A stretch of 64,000 bases of DNA. It comes from CBDDEH01 sp965226865 (GTDB taxonomy: Bacteria; Chloroflexota; Dehalococcoidia; Lucifugimonadales; JAGWBF01). Below, piece after piece: positions 34,187-43,956 of the stretch. The stretch lies in the NCBI GenBank assembly GCA_965226865.1, contig CBDDEH010000002.1, positions 124,001 through 188,000 on the forward strand, written 5' to 3'. The stretch's first letter is position 1. Every line of letters begins with the position of its first letter. The translations under genes and the position numbers were made by a program. The notes under the pieces are model-generated. The model worked only from the letters and a program-made list of their open reading frames with translations. It was not told the DNA's origin and searched no databases.

Positions 34187-36214
34187 GTGATGCTTAATTA
34201 CGAATACTCCAAATGGGACGGCACCCAAGAAGTCTTCGGTCCGGACGCCGATGAGCTTATGGATAGGCTGTCCAGCGACCTATTGGAGCACGGCGATCTC
34301 ACGAAAGCTCTCCGAGAGCTACTAAGCCGGGGCTTTCAGGACCAGGGGCAGCATCAGCTCTCGGGACTCCAGAACCTCATTGAGCAATTGCAGAACCAAC
34401 GCCAGCGACATCTCCAAGAGCACAACATGGAATCAATCGTGGACGATCTGCGTCAACGTCTCGACGACATTCTGAGCACTGAACGTAAGGGAATCCAAAA
34501 GCGGTTGAATGAGGCCAAAAAAGAGAGCGAGGGTGAAGAGGGACCTGAACGTTCACAGAAGGAGGCTTTGAACCGGCTGCTCGAACAGCGGGCCGAGCAC
34601 AACCTGGAGGCACTGGGCAGCCTACCAAGCGGTGTTGGAAGCGCCATCAAGGAATTGATGGACTACGCCTTCATTGACCCCGACGCCCAAGGAATGTTTC
34701 AAGAGCTTCTCGACATGCTCAGAGGGCAGATGGCCAGAAACGTATCGCAGGAGATGGCCCAACGCTTACAAAATATTACTCCGGAAGATATGACCCAGAT
34801 TAAGGGCATGCTTCAAGAACTAAACCAGATGCTTTCTGACAAGATCTCAGGAATGGAACCGAATTTCGGCGCGTTTATGTCTCGATTCGGACACATGTTT
34901 GGTCCAAACCCTCCGTCCAGCCTTGAGGAGCTGCTGGAAAGTATGGTCACTCAGATGTCCCAAATGGAGTCGCTTCTAGACAGCATATCTCCTGAAGCCC
35001 GCCGTGAGTTGGAAGAAACGCTTAATTCAGTCCTTGATCCTGAGACTCAGAGGGAGCTGGAGCGATTCGCATCCCTCGCAAACCAACTAATACCAATGGG
35101 CGAACTGCGCCGCCAGTATCCTTTCATGGGTGACGAGAGTCTCACTCTAGACCAGGCCATAGACGTGATGGAAGAACTCGGAGAGATGGACGAGCTGGAG
35201 CAGACACTTAAGGACGCTATCAAAACCGGCAACCTGGAGGACATCGATCTGGACGAGCTTTCGGAACTTTTGGGCGAGGAAGGCCGTCTTACTGTCGAGC
35301 AGCTAAAACGTCTTATGGAAATGCTAAAAGAAGCGGGGTATATCAGCGATTCCACAGAACCGGAACTTACACCCAGAGCTATCAGAATGATCGGTCAGAA
35401 GGCCCTGAAGGAAATATTCGCCGACCTGAAAAAGGGTAGATTGGGCAAACATAACATCTCTAAACAAGGGTCCGGTGGAGAAGCGCTTGGGGACACGAAG
35501 TTGTATGAATTCGGCGATCCTTTTGACCTCGATCTCCAGAATTCCATCAAGAACGCTCTGGCCAGGAATGGCCCAGACCTGCCCGTAGATTTTAAAAAAG
35601 ACGACTTCGAGATTTTCAGGAAGGAATACACCACCAACGCCTCCACCGTCGTCCTTCTGGACCAGAGCCGGTCCATGGGCCTCATGGGTAGCTTTCTGGC
35701 CGCAAAAACGGTAGCCTTTGCTCTTTTCGCTCTGATCCACTCCCGTTTCCCCGGGGACCGTTTGTACGTGGTCGGGTTTTCCGACTACGCCCGCGAGATA
35801 AAGGAAGAGGAGTTGCCGTCAGCTAACTGGAACGCCTGGGTGCCCGGCACAAACATCCACCACGCCCTTATGCTGCCGAGGAGGCTTCTATCGAAATCCA
35901 AAGGTAGCACGCGCCAAATACTTTTGATAACCGACGGTGAACCAACGGCACATCTGGAAGGGGACAAGTCTTATTTCCAGTATCCTCCCAGCTCGAGGAC
36001 TTTAAGGGAGACCCTGAGAGAGGCCAGACGTTGCACCCAAGACGGCATAGTGATCAACACCTTCATGCTTGAGAACAACTATCAGTTTGTGAACTTCGTC
36101 GACAAGATCACCAGGATCAACCGGGGAAGGGCCTTTTATACGTCACCCAACAAGCTGGGTGAGCACATATTGGTCGACTACGCCACAAACCGAAGGAAGC
36201 ATTTTACCGGATGA
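34187..36214 (+). CDS. Large VWA-domain protein (CoxE-like role proposed)
   Basis: 675 residues; GTG 34187 or the adjacent ATG 34190 can start it. Residues 1-480 are long Glu/Leu-rich helices with little resemblance to a known domain. The C-terminal ~485-660 is a von Willebrand A domain with MIDAS VVLLDQSRSMGLM (D-x-S-x-S), a Thr-bearing GTNIHHAL loop and LLITDGEPTAHLEG. VWA proteins of this size usually act with a MoxR/ChlI-type ATPase. Together with XdhC and MobA-like genes downstream it recalls CoxE in CO-dehydrogenase maturation, but no ATPase or hydroxylase gene is adjacent. The role is inferred from neighbours. Confidence 0.75.
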   Translation: MMLNYEYSKWDGTQEVFGPDADELMDRLSSDLLEHGDLTKALRELLSRGFQDQGQHQLSGLQNLIEQLQNQRQRHLQEHNMESIVDDLRQRLDDILSTERKGIQKRLNEAKKESEGEEGPERSQKEALNRLLEQRAEHNLEALGSLPSGVGSAIKELMDYAFIDPDAQGMFQELLDMLRGQMARNVSQEMAQRLQNITPEDMTQIKGMLQELNQMLSDKISGMEPNFGAFMSRFGHMFGPNPPSSLEELLESMVTQMSQMESLLDSISPEARRELEETLNSVLDPETQRELERFASLANQLIPMGELRRQYPFMGDESLTLDQAIDVMEELGEMDELEQTLKDAIKTGNLEDIDLDELSELLGEEGRLTVEQLKRLMEMLKEAGYISDSTEPELTPRAIRMIGQKALKEIFADLKKGRLGKHNISKQGSGGEALGDTKLYEFGDPFDLDLQNSIKNALARNGPDLPVDFKKDDFEIFRKEYTTNASTVVLLDQSRSMGLMGSFLAAKTVAFALFALIHSRFPGDRLYVVGFSDYAREIKEEELPSANWNAWVPGTNIHHALMLPRRLLSKSKGSTRQILLITDGEPTAHLEGDKSYFQYPPSSRTLRETLREARRCTQDGIVINTFMLENNYQFVNFVDKITRINRGRAFYTSPNKLGEHILVDYATNRRKHFTG

Positions 36215-36226
36215 TGGTCGAATAAA

Positions 36227-36979
36227 ATGGTCTGGATCATTTTGATAGCATTCCTCATCCTCGTTGGGGTCGCCGCCGTTGTGGCGGCTTCGGTTTTCCT
36301 TTTCCTCCGGCTCCGTACCGGGGTGAATATACGAATTCCCCTCAGGTTTCTGCTCCGTCTGTACGTTTACATTATTCTTATAGTCGGACTTCTCCTCATC
36401 ACAGAAGGCGCATCCGAGCTTTTAAAGGCGGGTTTGGGGGCATTCGACAAGGATTTTAGCTACGAACCCGTATTTGTAGGATTTGACCGGGAGCCACGTA
36501 AAGTCGACCCATTGGAGCTTAAAGATACTAAAGACCTCACCGACGAAGAGCTTGAGAGACTTACCGAGATCCGGGTAGAAGTACAGCAGAAGGAACTTGA
36601 GCTCAGACGGGAGGAGCGACGGCGGGGACTGGATCGGGCGATGGATGAGGGCTTGATTCAGGGAGTGAGTTTCACCCTTATCGGAGTGATCATCTGGGGC
36701 GCCCACGTTGTAGGCCGGAGGAAGCTGGAGACGCAGGAAGAGGCTGCTGACTACGTGAGCAAGATTTATCTTATCGTGCTGGTGGTCATATTCGGCATTT
36801 TCACCCTGGTAAATCTGCCCCAAGGGGTATTCGAAGGCCTCAGGTTCTACCTGTTGGACCCCATCGACGAGTTCAGTAGAAATGATCCGCCCGGAGGCAA
36901 GCTAGCTATCTCCATCGTCGCCCTGCCTATCTGGATAACCTACTTGATGGGTACCATCCGCGCCGTTCGGAAAGCTTAA
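36227..36979 (+). CDS. Multi-pass membrane protein of unknown function
   Basis: 250 residues with about five membrane helices: ~3-26 (IILIAFLILVGVAAVVAASV), ~42-60 (YVYIILIVGLLLITEG), ~146-163, ~180-200 (IYLIVLVVIFGIFTLV) and ~229-246. A charged cytoplasmic helix (VQQKELELRREERRRGLDRA) lies between helices 2 and 3. I do not recognise the family; it resembles DUF5671-like multi-helix proteins only in layout. It starts 12 bp after the VWA gene, so the two are probably one unit. Confidence 0.7.
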   Translation: MVWIILIAFLILVGVAAVVAASVFLFLRLRTGVNIRIPLRFLLRLYVYIILIVGLLLITEGASELLKAGLGAFDKDFSYEPVFVGFDREPRKVDPLELKDTKDLTDEELERLTEIRVEVQQKELELRREERRRGLDRAMDEGLIQGVSFTLIGVIIWGAHVVGRRKLETQEEAADYVSKIYLIVLVVIFGIFTLVNLPQGVFEGLRFYLLDPIDEFSRNDPPGGKLAISIVALPIWITYLMGTIRAVRKA

Positions 36980-37045
36980 GGGAAGTTTGATTGACCACGG
37001 CGGTACTGTTAAGATTTGTATTAGTAGTCTTTTCGTAGCGAGCCG

Positions 37046-38185
37046 ATGAAAGAAGTAATCGAAGAAGCGGTAAAGTTGCTCGATGAAGGAGAGCCTTGTG
37101 TTCTGGCCTCTGTGGTGAGGACCAAAGGGTCCACTCCCCAGAAGCCCGGGGCCAAGCTGCTGGTGCGAAGGGATGGCAGCACGGTCGGAACCTTGGGCGG
37201 AGGTTGCGTCGAAGGGGACATATGGTTCGCCGCGAAGGAGATACTGCGTCTCGACCGCGGCCCCGAATTCCGCGACTACAAGCTCAATGAAGATATCGCA
37301 GCCAGGGACGGTCTGGTTTGCGGCGGCACGATGTACTTCTTCATCGAGCCACTCAGGCAACCCGAGGAGTTCCTGCCCTACGGGAAAGAAATGATGGATG
37401 CCTATGAGGGTGGCAATCCCATAGGCATCGCAACGGTGGTCAAGCCCGGCTCGGGCGGAACGACAATGGGCGCGAAGCTCATGGTACGGGAAGATGGCTC
37501 CACCTTCGGTTCCCTTGGCCGCAAGGAGCTGGACACCCTCGCACAGGAGACCGCCAAGCAGGTAACAGCCCTTGGCAACAACGAGCACGTCATGACGTCC
37601 GACGGCACTGAACTGTTCGTCGAAGGTGTTACGACGCCACCGACCCTGGTGCTAATGGGCGGCGGCCACGTGTCCAGGGCTACCTACGCCCTGGCTCACA
37701 TGCTGGGTTTTCGCATCTACGTCGTGGATGATCGAGACCAATTCTCAAATAAAGAGCGGTTTCCCAATGCCGAGGCCACGATAGTTACACCCGACTACAC
37801 GAAAGGGCTGGACCATATCCCCATAAACGCCAACACGTATATCGTGATCGCCACGAGAGGACATTGGTTCGACGATCTGGCTCTGGAGGCGGCCGTGCGC
37901 ACGCCCGCGAGGTATATCGGGCTGTTGGGCAGCAGGCGCAAGACCATCCTCATCTACCAACGCCTTGCTCAGCTTGGCGTTCCCAAAGAACGTCTAAGAG
38001 ACGTTCACGCACCGGTTGGACTGAACATTGGGGCTCTCACGCCGGAAGAGCTGGCCGTCAGTATTATGTCGGAGATAATCGGTTACAGATATGGCCGCGA
38101 AGGTGGGCCTATGAAGATGGACGATCAGTACTTTGAGAGGGCCGTGAACAAAGCTCCGCCTCTTCACGGTAAGGCAAAGGTCTAA
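37046..38185 (+). CDS. XdhC/CoxI-family molybdenum-hydroxylase maturation factor
   Basis: 379 residues. XdhC N-terminal domain: EGEPCVLASVVRTKGSTPQK, then VGTLGGGCVEGDIWFAA (residues ~15-60). C-terminal Rossmann domain: LVLMGGGHVSRATYALAHML, VIATRGHWFDDLAL, YIGLLGSRRKTILIYQRL, INIGALTPEELAVSIM-like block. XdhC-type proteins bind sulfurated molybdenum cofactor and insert it into xanthine dehydrogenase-like enzymes. The MobA-like gene starts one base after its stop. The target hydroxylase is not in the window. Confidence 0.93.
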   Translation: MKEVIEEAVKLLDEGEPCVLASVVRTKGSTPQKPGAKLLVRRDGSTVGTLGGGCVEGDIWFAAKEILRLDRGPEFRDYKLNEDIAARDGLVCGGTMYFFIEPLRQPEEFLPYGKEMMDAYEGGNPIGIATVVKPGSGGTTMGAKLMVREDGSTFGSLGRKELDTLAQETAKQVTALGNNEHVMTSDGTELFVEGVTTPPTLVLMGGGHVSRATYALAHMLGFRIYVVDDRDQFSNKERFPNAEATIVTPDYTKGLDHIPINANTYIVIATRGHWFDDLALEAAVRTPARYIGLLGSRRKTILIYQRLAQLGVPKERLRDVHAPVGLNIGALTPEELAVSIMSEIIGYRYGREGGPMKMDDQYFERAVNKAPPLHGKAKV

Positions 38186-38186
38186 C

Positions 38187-38831
38187 GTGGCTAGTGGCGG
38201 AATAGCCGCTGTCCTACTAGCGGCCGGTGAATCCAAACGCATGGGGCGGTCCAAAGCCCTTTTGCCGTGGCACGGCACGACTCTCATTGAGCACCAAATC
38301 TTTTCATTAGCCTCCGTAGGCGTTTCGAACATCGTTACCGTATTGGGAAATGAAGCCAGCCCCATCAATGAATTACTGCTGAAGAACTGGCCATGGGTCC
38401 GGTGTGTATACAATGCCGACTACCCCCAAGGCAGGACAACGTCGGTCAAGGTCGGGTTACGTGCCCTCGAGCCCGCCCTCTCAAATATAGATGAGCCTAC
38501 CCAAGTAAAGGCAATTCTTGTCCTTAACGTGGACCAACCGCGCTCTCCGACCTTTATCAGACGGTTGATAGACGCACATGTCTCTTCCGGAGAGCCATAC
38601 TTGATCACCTCGCCCACATATCGAGGTCAGCGTGGTCATCCTCCCATATTCTCAACATCTCTCTACTCCGAGCTTCAGGAAATCTCCGAAAACACCCTTG
38701 GGCTTAAAGAGGTATTCCGAAAACATCAGGGTGACATTCAGGGAGTCGAGATTGACTCGCCAGAAGCTCTCCTGGACCTGAATACCCTCGAAGAATATCG
38801 GGCCGCTCTGGAAAAATCCGGGCACCGCTAG
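38187..38831 (+). CDS. MobA-like nucleotidyltransferase (MocA type)
   Basis: 214 residues from GTG. The nucleotidyltransferase signature is AAVLLAAGESKRMGRSKALL, followed by HGTTLIEHQIFSLASVGVSN, the RTTSVKVGLRAL loop, VDQPRSPTFIRRLIDAH and GQRGHPPIF. MocA-like enzymes add CMP (or GMP) to molybdopterin for molybdenum hydroxylases. Directly coupled to xdhC, consistent with cofactor maturation. Nucleotide preference cannot be read from motifs alone. Confidence 0.9.
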   Translation: MASGGIAAVLLAAGESKRMGRSKALLPWHGTTLIEHQIFSLASVGVSNIVTVLGNEASPINELLLKNWPWVRCVYNADYPQGRTTSVKVGLRALEPALSNIDEPTQVKAILVLNVDQPRSPTFIRRLIDAHVSSGEPYLITSPTYRGQRGHPPIFSTSLYSELQEISENTLGLKEVFRKHQGDIQGVEIDSPEALLDLNTLEEYRAALEKSGHR

Positions 38832-38946
38832 TCACCCTGTTCAACCCCTCAACAGCGTCATCTGCAACCCGCCAAGCCCGCCTTGCTTGATAGCAATACG
38901 GACAGTATTATGGAGCCACCTATCTGACTCAGGAGGTCGTAGGACT

Positions 38947-39741
38947 ATGGATTTGGGGCTCAAGGAACGGGTTGCGATCGTTGGCGGTTCCAGCAGGGGA
39001 ATGGGACGAGCAGGCGCATTAACCCTGGCCAGGGAGGGAGCCTTCGTCACCATCAGCGGCCGCAATGAAGCTGACCTCCGCAAGGCAGAGATAGATATTG
39101 CCAAGACCAGCTCTCAGCACCACGTACTGGCTGTGCCCGCCGATTTGACCAAGGTTGAGGACATCAAAAGGGTCGTGCGAGGTACGTTTAACCGGTTCGG
39201 AAGGATCGACATCGCAGTCATTAACACCGGAGGCATTCCAACCCAGGCGGCGGAGGAACTGGAAGATGATGAGTGGGGTGAGGCTCTCGAGCATGCATTC
39301 TTAAGCGTAGTTCGAATGACCAAAGAGGTTGTCCCCTACATGATCCAACAACAGTGGGGAAGAATAATAAACCGCCTATCCATACCGGTGAAGCTGCCTG
39401 TCAGAGCCCGAGAGGTGCTGACATCCAGCCGTATGGCTATAGTGGGATATTCGAGGGAACTTTCGACCGAGCTAGCCAAGCACAACATAACCGTTAACAA
39501 CGTCTTGCCAGGCACCTTCGAAACCGAGGCGGCACTTGCCTTCTACCGGGAACATGCCAAAGAGCAAGGCCGATCCGCTGAGGAAGTGATCAAAGAAATC
39601 ACCAAGGCTATTCCTATGGAGCGTCTGGGCAACCCGAACGAACTGGGAGACCTGATCGCCTTTCTGGCATCTGAGCGCGCCAGCTATATCACAGGAGCAA
39701 GCTTTCCGGTGGATGGCGGCGCATTCCCGGTCAGGCTCTAA
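38947..39741 (+). CDS. SDR-family protein with degenerate active site
   Basis: 264 residues from ATG 38947 with AGGAGG upstream (frame open to 38887). The Rossmann start is VAIVGGSSRGMGRAGALTLA, with AVINTGGIPT for the usual NNAG. The active site is changed: where YxxxK is expected the sequence has LTSSRMAIVGYSRELS, i.e. the Tyr position is Leu and the Lys position is Arg, and the Ser block reads RIINRLSIP. A subgroup of FabG-like SDRs with poor matches to the catalytic tetrad is known. It keeps the C-terminal VDGGAFPVRL. It is 14 bp upstream of an M24 peptidase gene. Confidence 0.85.
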   Translation: MDLGLKERVAIVGGSSRGMGRAGALTLAREGAFVTISGRNEADLRKAEIDIAKTSSQHHVLAVPADLTKVEDIKRVVRGTFNRFGRIDIAVINTGGIPTQAAEELEDDEWGEALEHAFLSVVRMTKEVVPYMIQQQWGRIINRLSIPVKLPVRAREVLTSSRMAIVGYSRELSTELAKHNITVNNVLPGTFETEAALAFYREHAKEQGRSAEEVIKEITKAIPMERLGNPNELGDLIAFLASERASYITGASFPVDGGAFPVRL

Positions 39742-39755
39742 GGAAGTCTTGTCCA

Positions 39756-40940
39756 ATGCTCGATCGAACTCGAGAGCAAGCTCAAGAGTACATGCTCCTG
39801 AATCAGGATACGGCTGGCGCGGGCTGGCTAATCTACGATTACCGTGGCTCGAATCCCATATTCCGCCAGGTAGTAGGCGAAGAAATCGGCAGGATAACGC
39901 GCCCATGTTTCCTGCTTATCCAAGCGGAAGAGGAGCCGCAAGTGCTCACTCATCACGTGGACGCCGGAAAGTTCAAGGACATTGGTATCGACACCGTCGT
40001 CTACCACAATAGGCACACGATGGTAGAGAACCTGGCACGGCTACTCAAAGGCAACCCAACGGTGGCGATGGAGTATTCCCCTATGGCATCCTTGCCAAGG
40101 GCTTCCAGGGTAGATGCCGGTGTGGTCGAGCTCGTGCAAAGCCTGGGTCTGGAGGTCGTCTCCTCTGCTGATCTGGTACAGCACGCGACCCAGCGCTGGG
40201 GCGAGGAGCAGTTGGCGTCACACAAGGAATCGGCCGGAAAAATAGGGCGCATAGTCCTGGAGGCCTTCGAATATATCGGCATGAACCTGGTCGAGGGTGT
40301 TGACGAGTACCAGGTCGCAGAATTCATACGTTCGCGGTTCAAGCAGGAAAGCCTGGAGGCACCGGATGGGCCCATAGTAGCTGCCAACGAAAACAGCTCT
40401 GACCCCCATTATGATCCTTCACCGAACCGGAGCCTAAGATTTGCCAAGGGGGGCTGGGTCCTGATAGATCTTTGGGCGAGGGAGGCTACCGGCGGTAGCG
40501 TCTACGCCGACATTACTTGGGTCGCTTACGTTGGCGACCAGGTCCCGGGAAAGAATAGAGAAGTATTCCAGGCAGTTACAGGGGCAAGAGATAGAGCCGT
40601 TAAATACCTGGAGGAAGTTGTCGGTGAAGGAAACTCTCCCAGGGGCCGAGACGTGGACAAGGTTGCCAGGGATTACATCTCCCAACGTGGCTACGGCGAT
40701 CACTTCACCCACAGACTGGGCCATAGTATTAGCAGTGAGGTGCATGGCGATGCCGTCAACTTGGACAGCTTCGAGACAGACGATGTCCGCCATATCATTC
40801 CCGGGATATGCTTCAGCATAGAGCCGGGCATCTACCTTCCGGAATTCGGCGTCCGTTCAGAGATCGACGTATTCATGTCCGACAACGGACCGGTTGTCAC
40901 GACCCCAGCGCAGCGTGACATTGTGCTTATAAACGGCTAA
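39756..40940 (+). CDS. M24-family metallopeptidase (Xaa-Pro aminopeptidase-like)
   Basis: 394 residues. The C-terminal pita-bread domain carries the metal ligands: LIDLWAREATGGSVYADITW (Asp pair), FTHRLGHSISSEVHGD (His), CFSIEPGIYLPEFGVRSEID (Glu, then Glu). N-terminal creatinase-like domain 1-170. It cleaves Xaa-Pro bonds or hydrolyses related C-N substrates; no proline-peptide context is visible. Co-directional with the degenerate SDR, and upstream of mgtE. Confidence 0.9.
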   Translation: MLDRTREQAQEYMLLNQDTAGAGWLIYDYRGSNPIFRQVVGEEIGRITRPCFLLIQAEEEPQVLTHHVDAGKFKDIGIDTVVYHNRHTMVENLARLLKGNPTVAMEYSPMASLPRASRVDAGVVELVQSLGLEVVSSADLVQHATQRWGEEQLASHKESAGKIGRIVLEAFEYIGMNLVEGVDEYQVAEFIRSRFKQESLEAPDGPIVAANENSSDPHYDPSPNRSLRFAKGGWVLIDLWAREATGGSVYADITWVAYVGDQVPGKNREVFQAVTGARDRAVKYLEEVVGEGNSPRGRDVDKVARDYISQRGYGDHFTHRLGHSISSEVHGDAVNLDSFETDDVRHIIPGICFSIEPGIYLPEFGVRSEIDVFMSDNGPVVTTPAQRDIVLING

Positions 40941-40998
40941 TCTACTTCCTTACGGCTCCGACACACCCAGGAAACATCAACCTTCACCAGGTGAGATT

Positions 40999-42372
40999 GT
41001 GGAACAACCTCAAAACCCATCCGCAGACGTAAAAGAGCTGGCCCAGGAGCTAATGCGCCAGGTCAGAGAGCATCTGGAGCGCGAAGATCTCGACCAGGCG
41101 ATAGCGAGCCTCAACCTCCTGTACCCGGTGGACCAGGCCGAGTTGTTATCTGAGCTGGACCGTGAACAGCGGCAGATACTGCTAAACGCGCTATCGCCGG
41201 AAGCCTCCGCCAAAATCCTGGAGCAAATGGCGCCCCAGGACGCCGTTGAGGTATTTGGTGAGATAGAAGCTCCCGATCTGTCCGGCATCCTGGACAATAC
41301 TCGCCCTGACGTTGCAGCGGACCTCTTAAAACAGCTCCCGGAAGAGCGATCCCAGCAGACCCTGGAGGGTATGCTGGAGGTGGAAGGGGTCACTCCCTTA
41401 CTGGAGTACCCCGACGAAAGCGCCGGCGGGCAGATGACTCCCACGTTCGTATCTGTTCGAGACGACATGACAGCAGCCAATGCACTGGATAGCATTCGGA
41501 TCCTTGGTCCCGAAGGTGAAGATATCAACTCGATTATCGTGGTAGACGAAGAGCGCAGGATTGTCGGTTCGCTCAAAGTGGTGAAACTCGCCCTCGCCCG
41601 ACCCACATCCCTGGTGCAGGACCTTATGAACCCGGAAGTGGTATTTGTCACCTCGGGAACCGATCAGGAGGAATGTGCACTGCTTATGGAGCGATACGAC
41701 CTGAACCAGCTCTCGGTGGTCGACGAGGAGAGCCGTTTGATCGGTGTCATCAGAGGAGAAGACCTGGTGGACGTACTGGAGGAAGAGGCCACAGAAGATA
41801 TGCTGGGCATGACCGGTATAGCAGGTGAAAGGCTATTTGGCCCATTGCAAGAGTCTGTACGTCGCCGTTTACCCTGGCTCTACTTGAACCTGGCTACGAC
41901 CCTTTTGGCGGCCCTTGTAATCAGTGCTTTCGAATCGACCATCGCCAGAGTAGTGACCCTTGCGGTGTTTCTTCCGGTGGTAGCGGGGCAAGGAGGTATT
42001 GGGGGAACTCAGATCCTAACCCTGGTTACCCGAAGTATAGCCCTCGGAGATATCCCCGCGCGAAGGGTCATTAGACTTCTCTCAAGGGAACTAGTCCTCG
42101 GGTTGATACATGGTGTTCTTCTGGGGGTAATAATCGGGCTGCTCGCTTACTGGTGGAAGGGGAACTGGACGTTGGGCCTGGTTCTGGGGCTGGCCATGGT
42201 AGGAAACATGATTGTAGCTGGGCTTGCGGGGGCAGGGACGCCCCTGGCCCTTCGCCTGTTCAGGTTGGACCCGGCGTTGGGCTCCGCCGTAGTCGTCACC
42301 ACTGTCACGGACGTGGTGGGCTTCCTGCTTTTCCTGGGTATAGCAGCGGCCCTGGTCGAGCACCTGGTTTAG
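40999..42372 (+). CDS. mgtE: Magnesium transporter MgtE
   Basis: 457 residues from GTG. Order: N-terminal MgtE_N helical superhelix (~25-130), two CBS domains (~135-255, with GSLKVVKLALARP and LIGVIRGEDLVDV), plug helix, and five transmembrane helices from ~295 (LYLNLATTLLAALVISAFES, VVAGQGGIGGTQILTLVTRS). The GGxGGTQ-type block and conserved transmembrane Asp follow the gated Mg2+ channel family; the CBS domains sense cytosolic Mg2+. The 3' end overlaps the convergent pmbA gene by 4 bp. Confidence 0.95.
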   Translation: MEQPQNPSADVKELAQELMRQVREHLEREDLDQAIASLNLLYPVDQAELLSELDREQRQILLNALSPEASAKILEQMAPQDAVEVFGEIEAPDLSGILDNTRPDVAADLLKQLPEERSQQTLEGMLEVEGVTPLLEYPDESAGGQMTPTFVSVRDDMTAANALDSIRILGPEGEDINSIIVVDEERRIVGSLKVVKLALARPTSLVQDLMNPEVVFVTSGTDQEECALLMERYDLNQLSVVDEESRLIGVIRGEDLVDVLEEEATEDMLGMTGIAGERLFGPLQESVRRRLPWLYLNLATTLLAALVISAFESTIARVVTLAVFLPVVAGQGGIGGTQILTLVTRSIALGDIPARRVIRLLSRELVLGLIHGVLLGVIIGLLAYWWKGNWTLGLVLGLAMVGNMIVAGLAGAGTPLALRLFRLDPALGSAVVVTTVTDVVGFLLFLGIAAALVEHLV

Positions 42373-43946
42373 ATCGAACTGCCAAACACTTCCTCCATAT
42401 AGCCACCGATCTCGTTGACGTGAAAGTCCGCTACGGCAATTTCGGGCGCCCAGGTAACCTGATCCGATGACCACCGAACTGTGCCTCTGGGCCGTGCTTC
42501 TATACCAATGATGTTGTTCAGGACGTTATGGATATTCTCGTTCATGCGAATCGTGTTGGGCTTGATGGGCGCGGCGAACTTACCATCCTTTATTAGATAA
42601 GAGTCGCCAACAACCGTACCGCTAAAGTCGCCGGCGCCGATACCGTTAACGGGATACGTGTACCATATGCGGCCAATATAGAGCCCGTCTCCCACCAGCC
42701 TTATCAATTCTTCCTGACTGCGCTTCGTTCCGCCTTCGACGATCAAGTTCGTTGGAGTCACTGAAGGTGTAGCGTCGAAATTCCGCCCGCCGCCCCTCCC
42801 GGTCCGGAAGCCGTTCCTGGGCGCGATGTGGTCCGCGACCCTGTTGGGATCCACTCCCAGTTTATCCTTAGCATTAGGGTCGTTGAGGATACGCTGGGTC
42901 TCATAGAAGTTAGACAGGGCCCCGACAAGTACACCGTCCTGTATCAGATCTGTCCTACCTGTCGGCAACCCCTCATCGGTTATGGCCTTGCTGCCCGCCA
43001 TGCCCTGGGCGGCGCCGTGGTCGTACAGGCTAAGATCTTCAGAGGCCACCTTTTGCCCAAACTTACCCATAAAGGTGGACGCCCCTGCGTAGAACATGTC
43101 TAAGTGCAGGCTGGGCATAAGTATCCACTCAAGCAACTCGGTGACCGTTTGGGGCCCGAGAATGACACGATACGCTCCATCTCTCACTCGCTGGCCCCCC
43201 ATCGAGTTGATTGCGTTTAGAGCCGCCTCCGCACCCGGGGAGCCATCGAACTCGGACAGGTGAGTACCGACAGACCATCCGGTGCCTTTGGCATGCTGGT
43301 CCTCCACCATAGCCGTGGCGAAAGCCATGATCATGGTGGACTCGTCGGTTTGGGTCTTGGGCATGTGGAAGGAGCCTATAGCGACGCGCTCCTGCAACAT
43401 CACCACATCACCTCCCAGGATCAACCCCAAGTCCTTAACTCCTTCAGGAGAGCCTGCCAGGTTTAACAGGTCCTCGGACGTGCTGAATATCTGCAGCGTC
43501 CTCTCAACAGTCTGCCAGCCCGCCTGTACCAATCCCTTATTGCTGATACGCATAATAGCGGGGTCGTGGCACCTGGCTAAGGACGGAGTACCGCCTACCG
43601 GTCTGGGGAGTGAGACGAACTCCTTGTCGAGCACGGCTCCCCTTCTGGCCTTCTTCAACGCCCGCTTCACACCCTCTAGGGAAAGATCGGTGGGCTCGCT
43701 TCCAAAGCCGGTTTTCAACCCATTTGACGTGTTGAACGCCGCTCGAATGCTCAAGCCATACGACTCCACTGACTTGGGTTCCTCGACGGCGTTGCTGGGT
43801 ATGCGGGAGGTGTAGTTCAGCCTGACCGTCAGATTACCGTTGGCCGAAGCGAAGACCTCGGCTTCGGCAATATCAGGCTGCGTCTTGAGATAGGCCAACG
43901 CATCCTCGACCGCGCGCTTCAGTTGGCTAATCGGCGTCAAAGGCAT
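42369..43946 (-). CDS. TldD/PmbA-family protein (PmbA/TldE-type subunit)
   Basis: 525 residues. The fold region AEAEVFASANGNLTVRLN and the C-terminal FSGTVVGDSYLIKDGKF match the PmbA (TldE) partner, which lacks the HExxxH metal motif of TldD. Together TldD and TldE form a heterodimeric metalloprotease that trims peptides such as CcdA or modified peptides. TldD is encoded two genes upstream, with rmuC between. The length is on the long side of the family (about 450). Confidence 0.85.
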   Translation of the reverse strand: MPLTPISQLKRAVEDALAYLKTQPDIAEAEVFASANGNLTVRLNYTSRIPSNAVEEPKSVESYGLSIRAAFNTSNGLKTGFGSEPTDLSLEGVKRALKKARRGAVLDKEFVSLPRPVGGTPSLARCHDPAIMRISNKGLVQAGWQTVERTLQIFSTSEDLLNLAGSPEGVKDLGLILGGDVVMLQERVAIGSFHMPKTQTDESTMIMAFATAMVEDQHAKGTGWSVGTHLSEFDGSPGAEAALNAINSMGGQRVRDGAYRVILGPQTVTELLEWILMPSLHLDMFYAGASTFMGKFGQKVASEDLSLYDHGAAQGMAGSKAITDEGLPTGRTDLIQDGVLVGALSNFYETQRILNDPNAKDKLGVDPNRVADHIAPRNGFRTGRGGGRNFDATPSVTPTNLIVEGGTKRSQEELIRLVGDGLYIGRIWYTYPVNGIGAGDFSGTVVGDSYLIKDGKFAAPIKPNTIRMNENIHNVLNNIIGIEARPRGTVRWSSDQVTWAPEIAVADFHVNEIGGYMEEVFGSSI

Positions 43947-43956
43947 TCACTTGCTC

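Noticed and set aside
36991..37015. Promoter TTGACC … TAAGAT before xdhC
   Set aside because: The spacer is only 13 bp, too short for a sigma-70 promoter.
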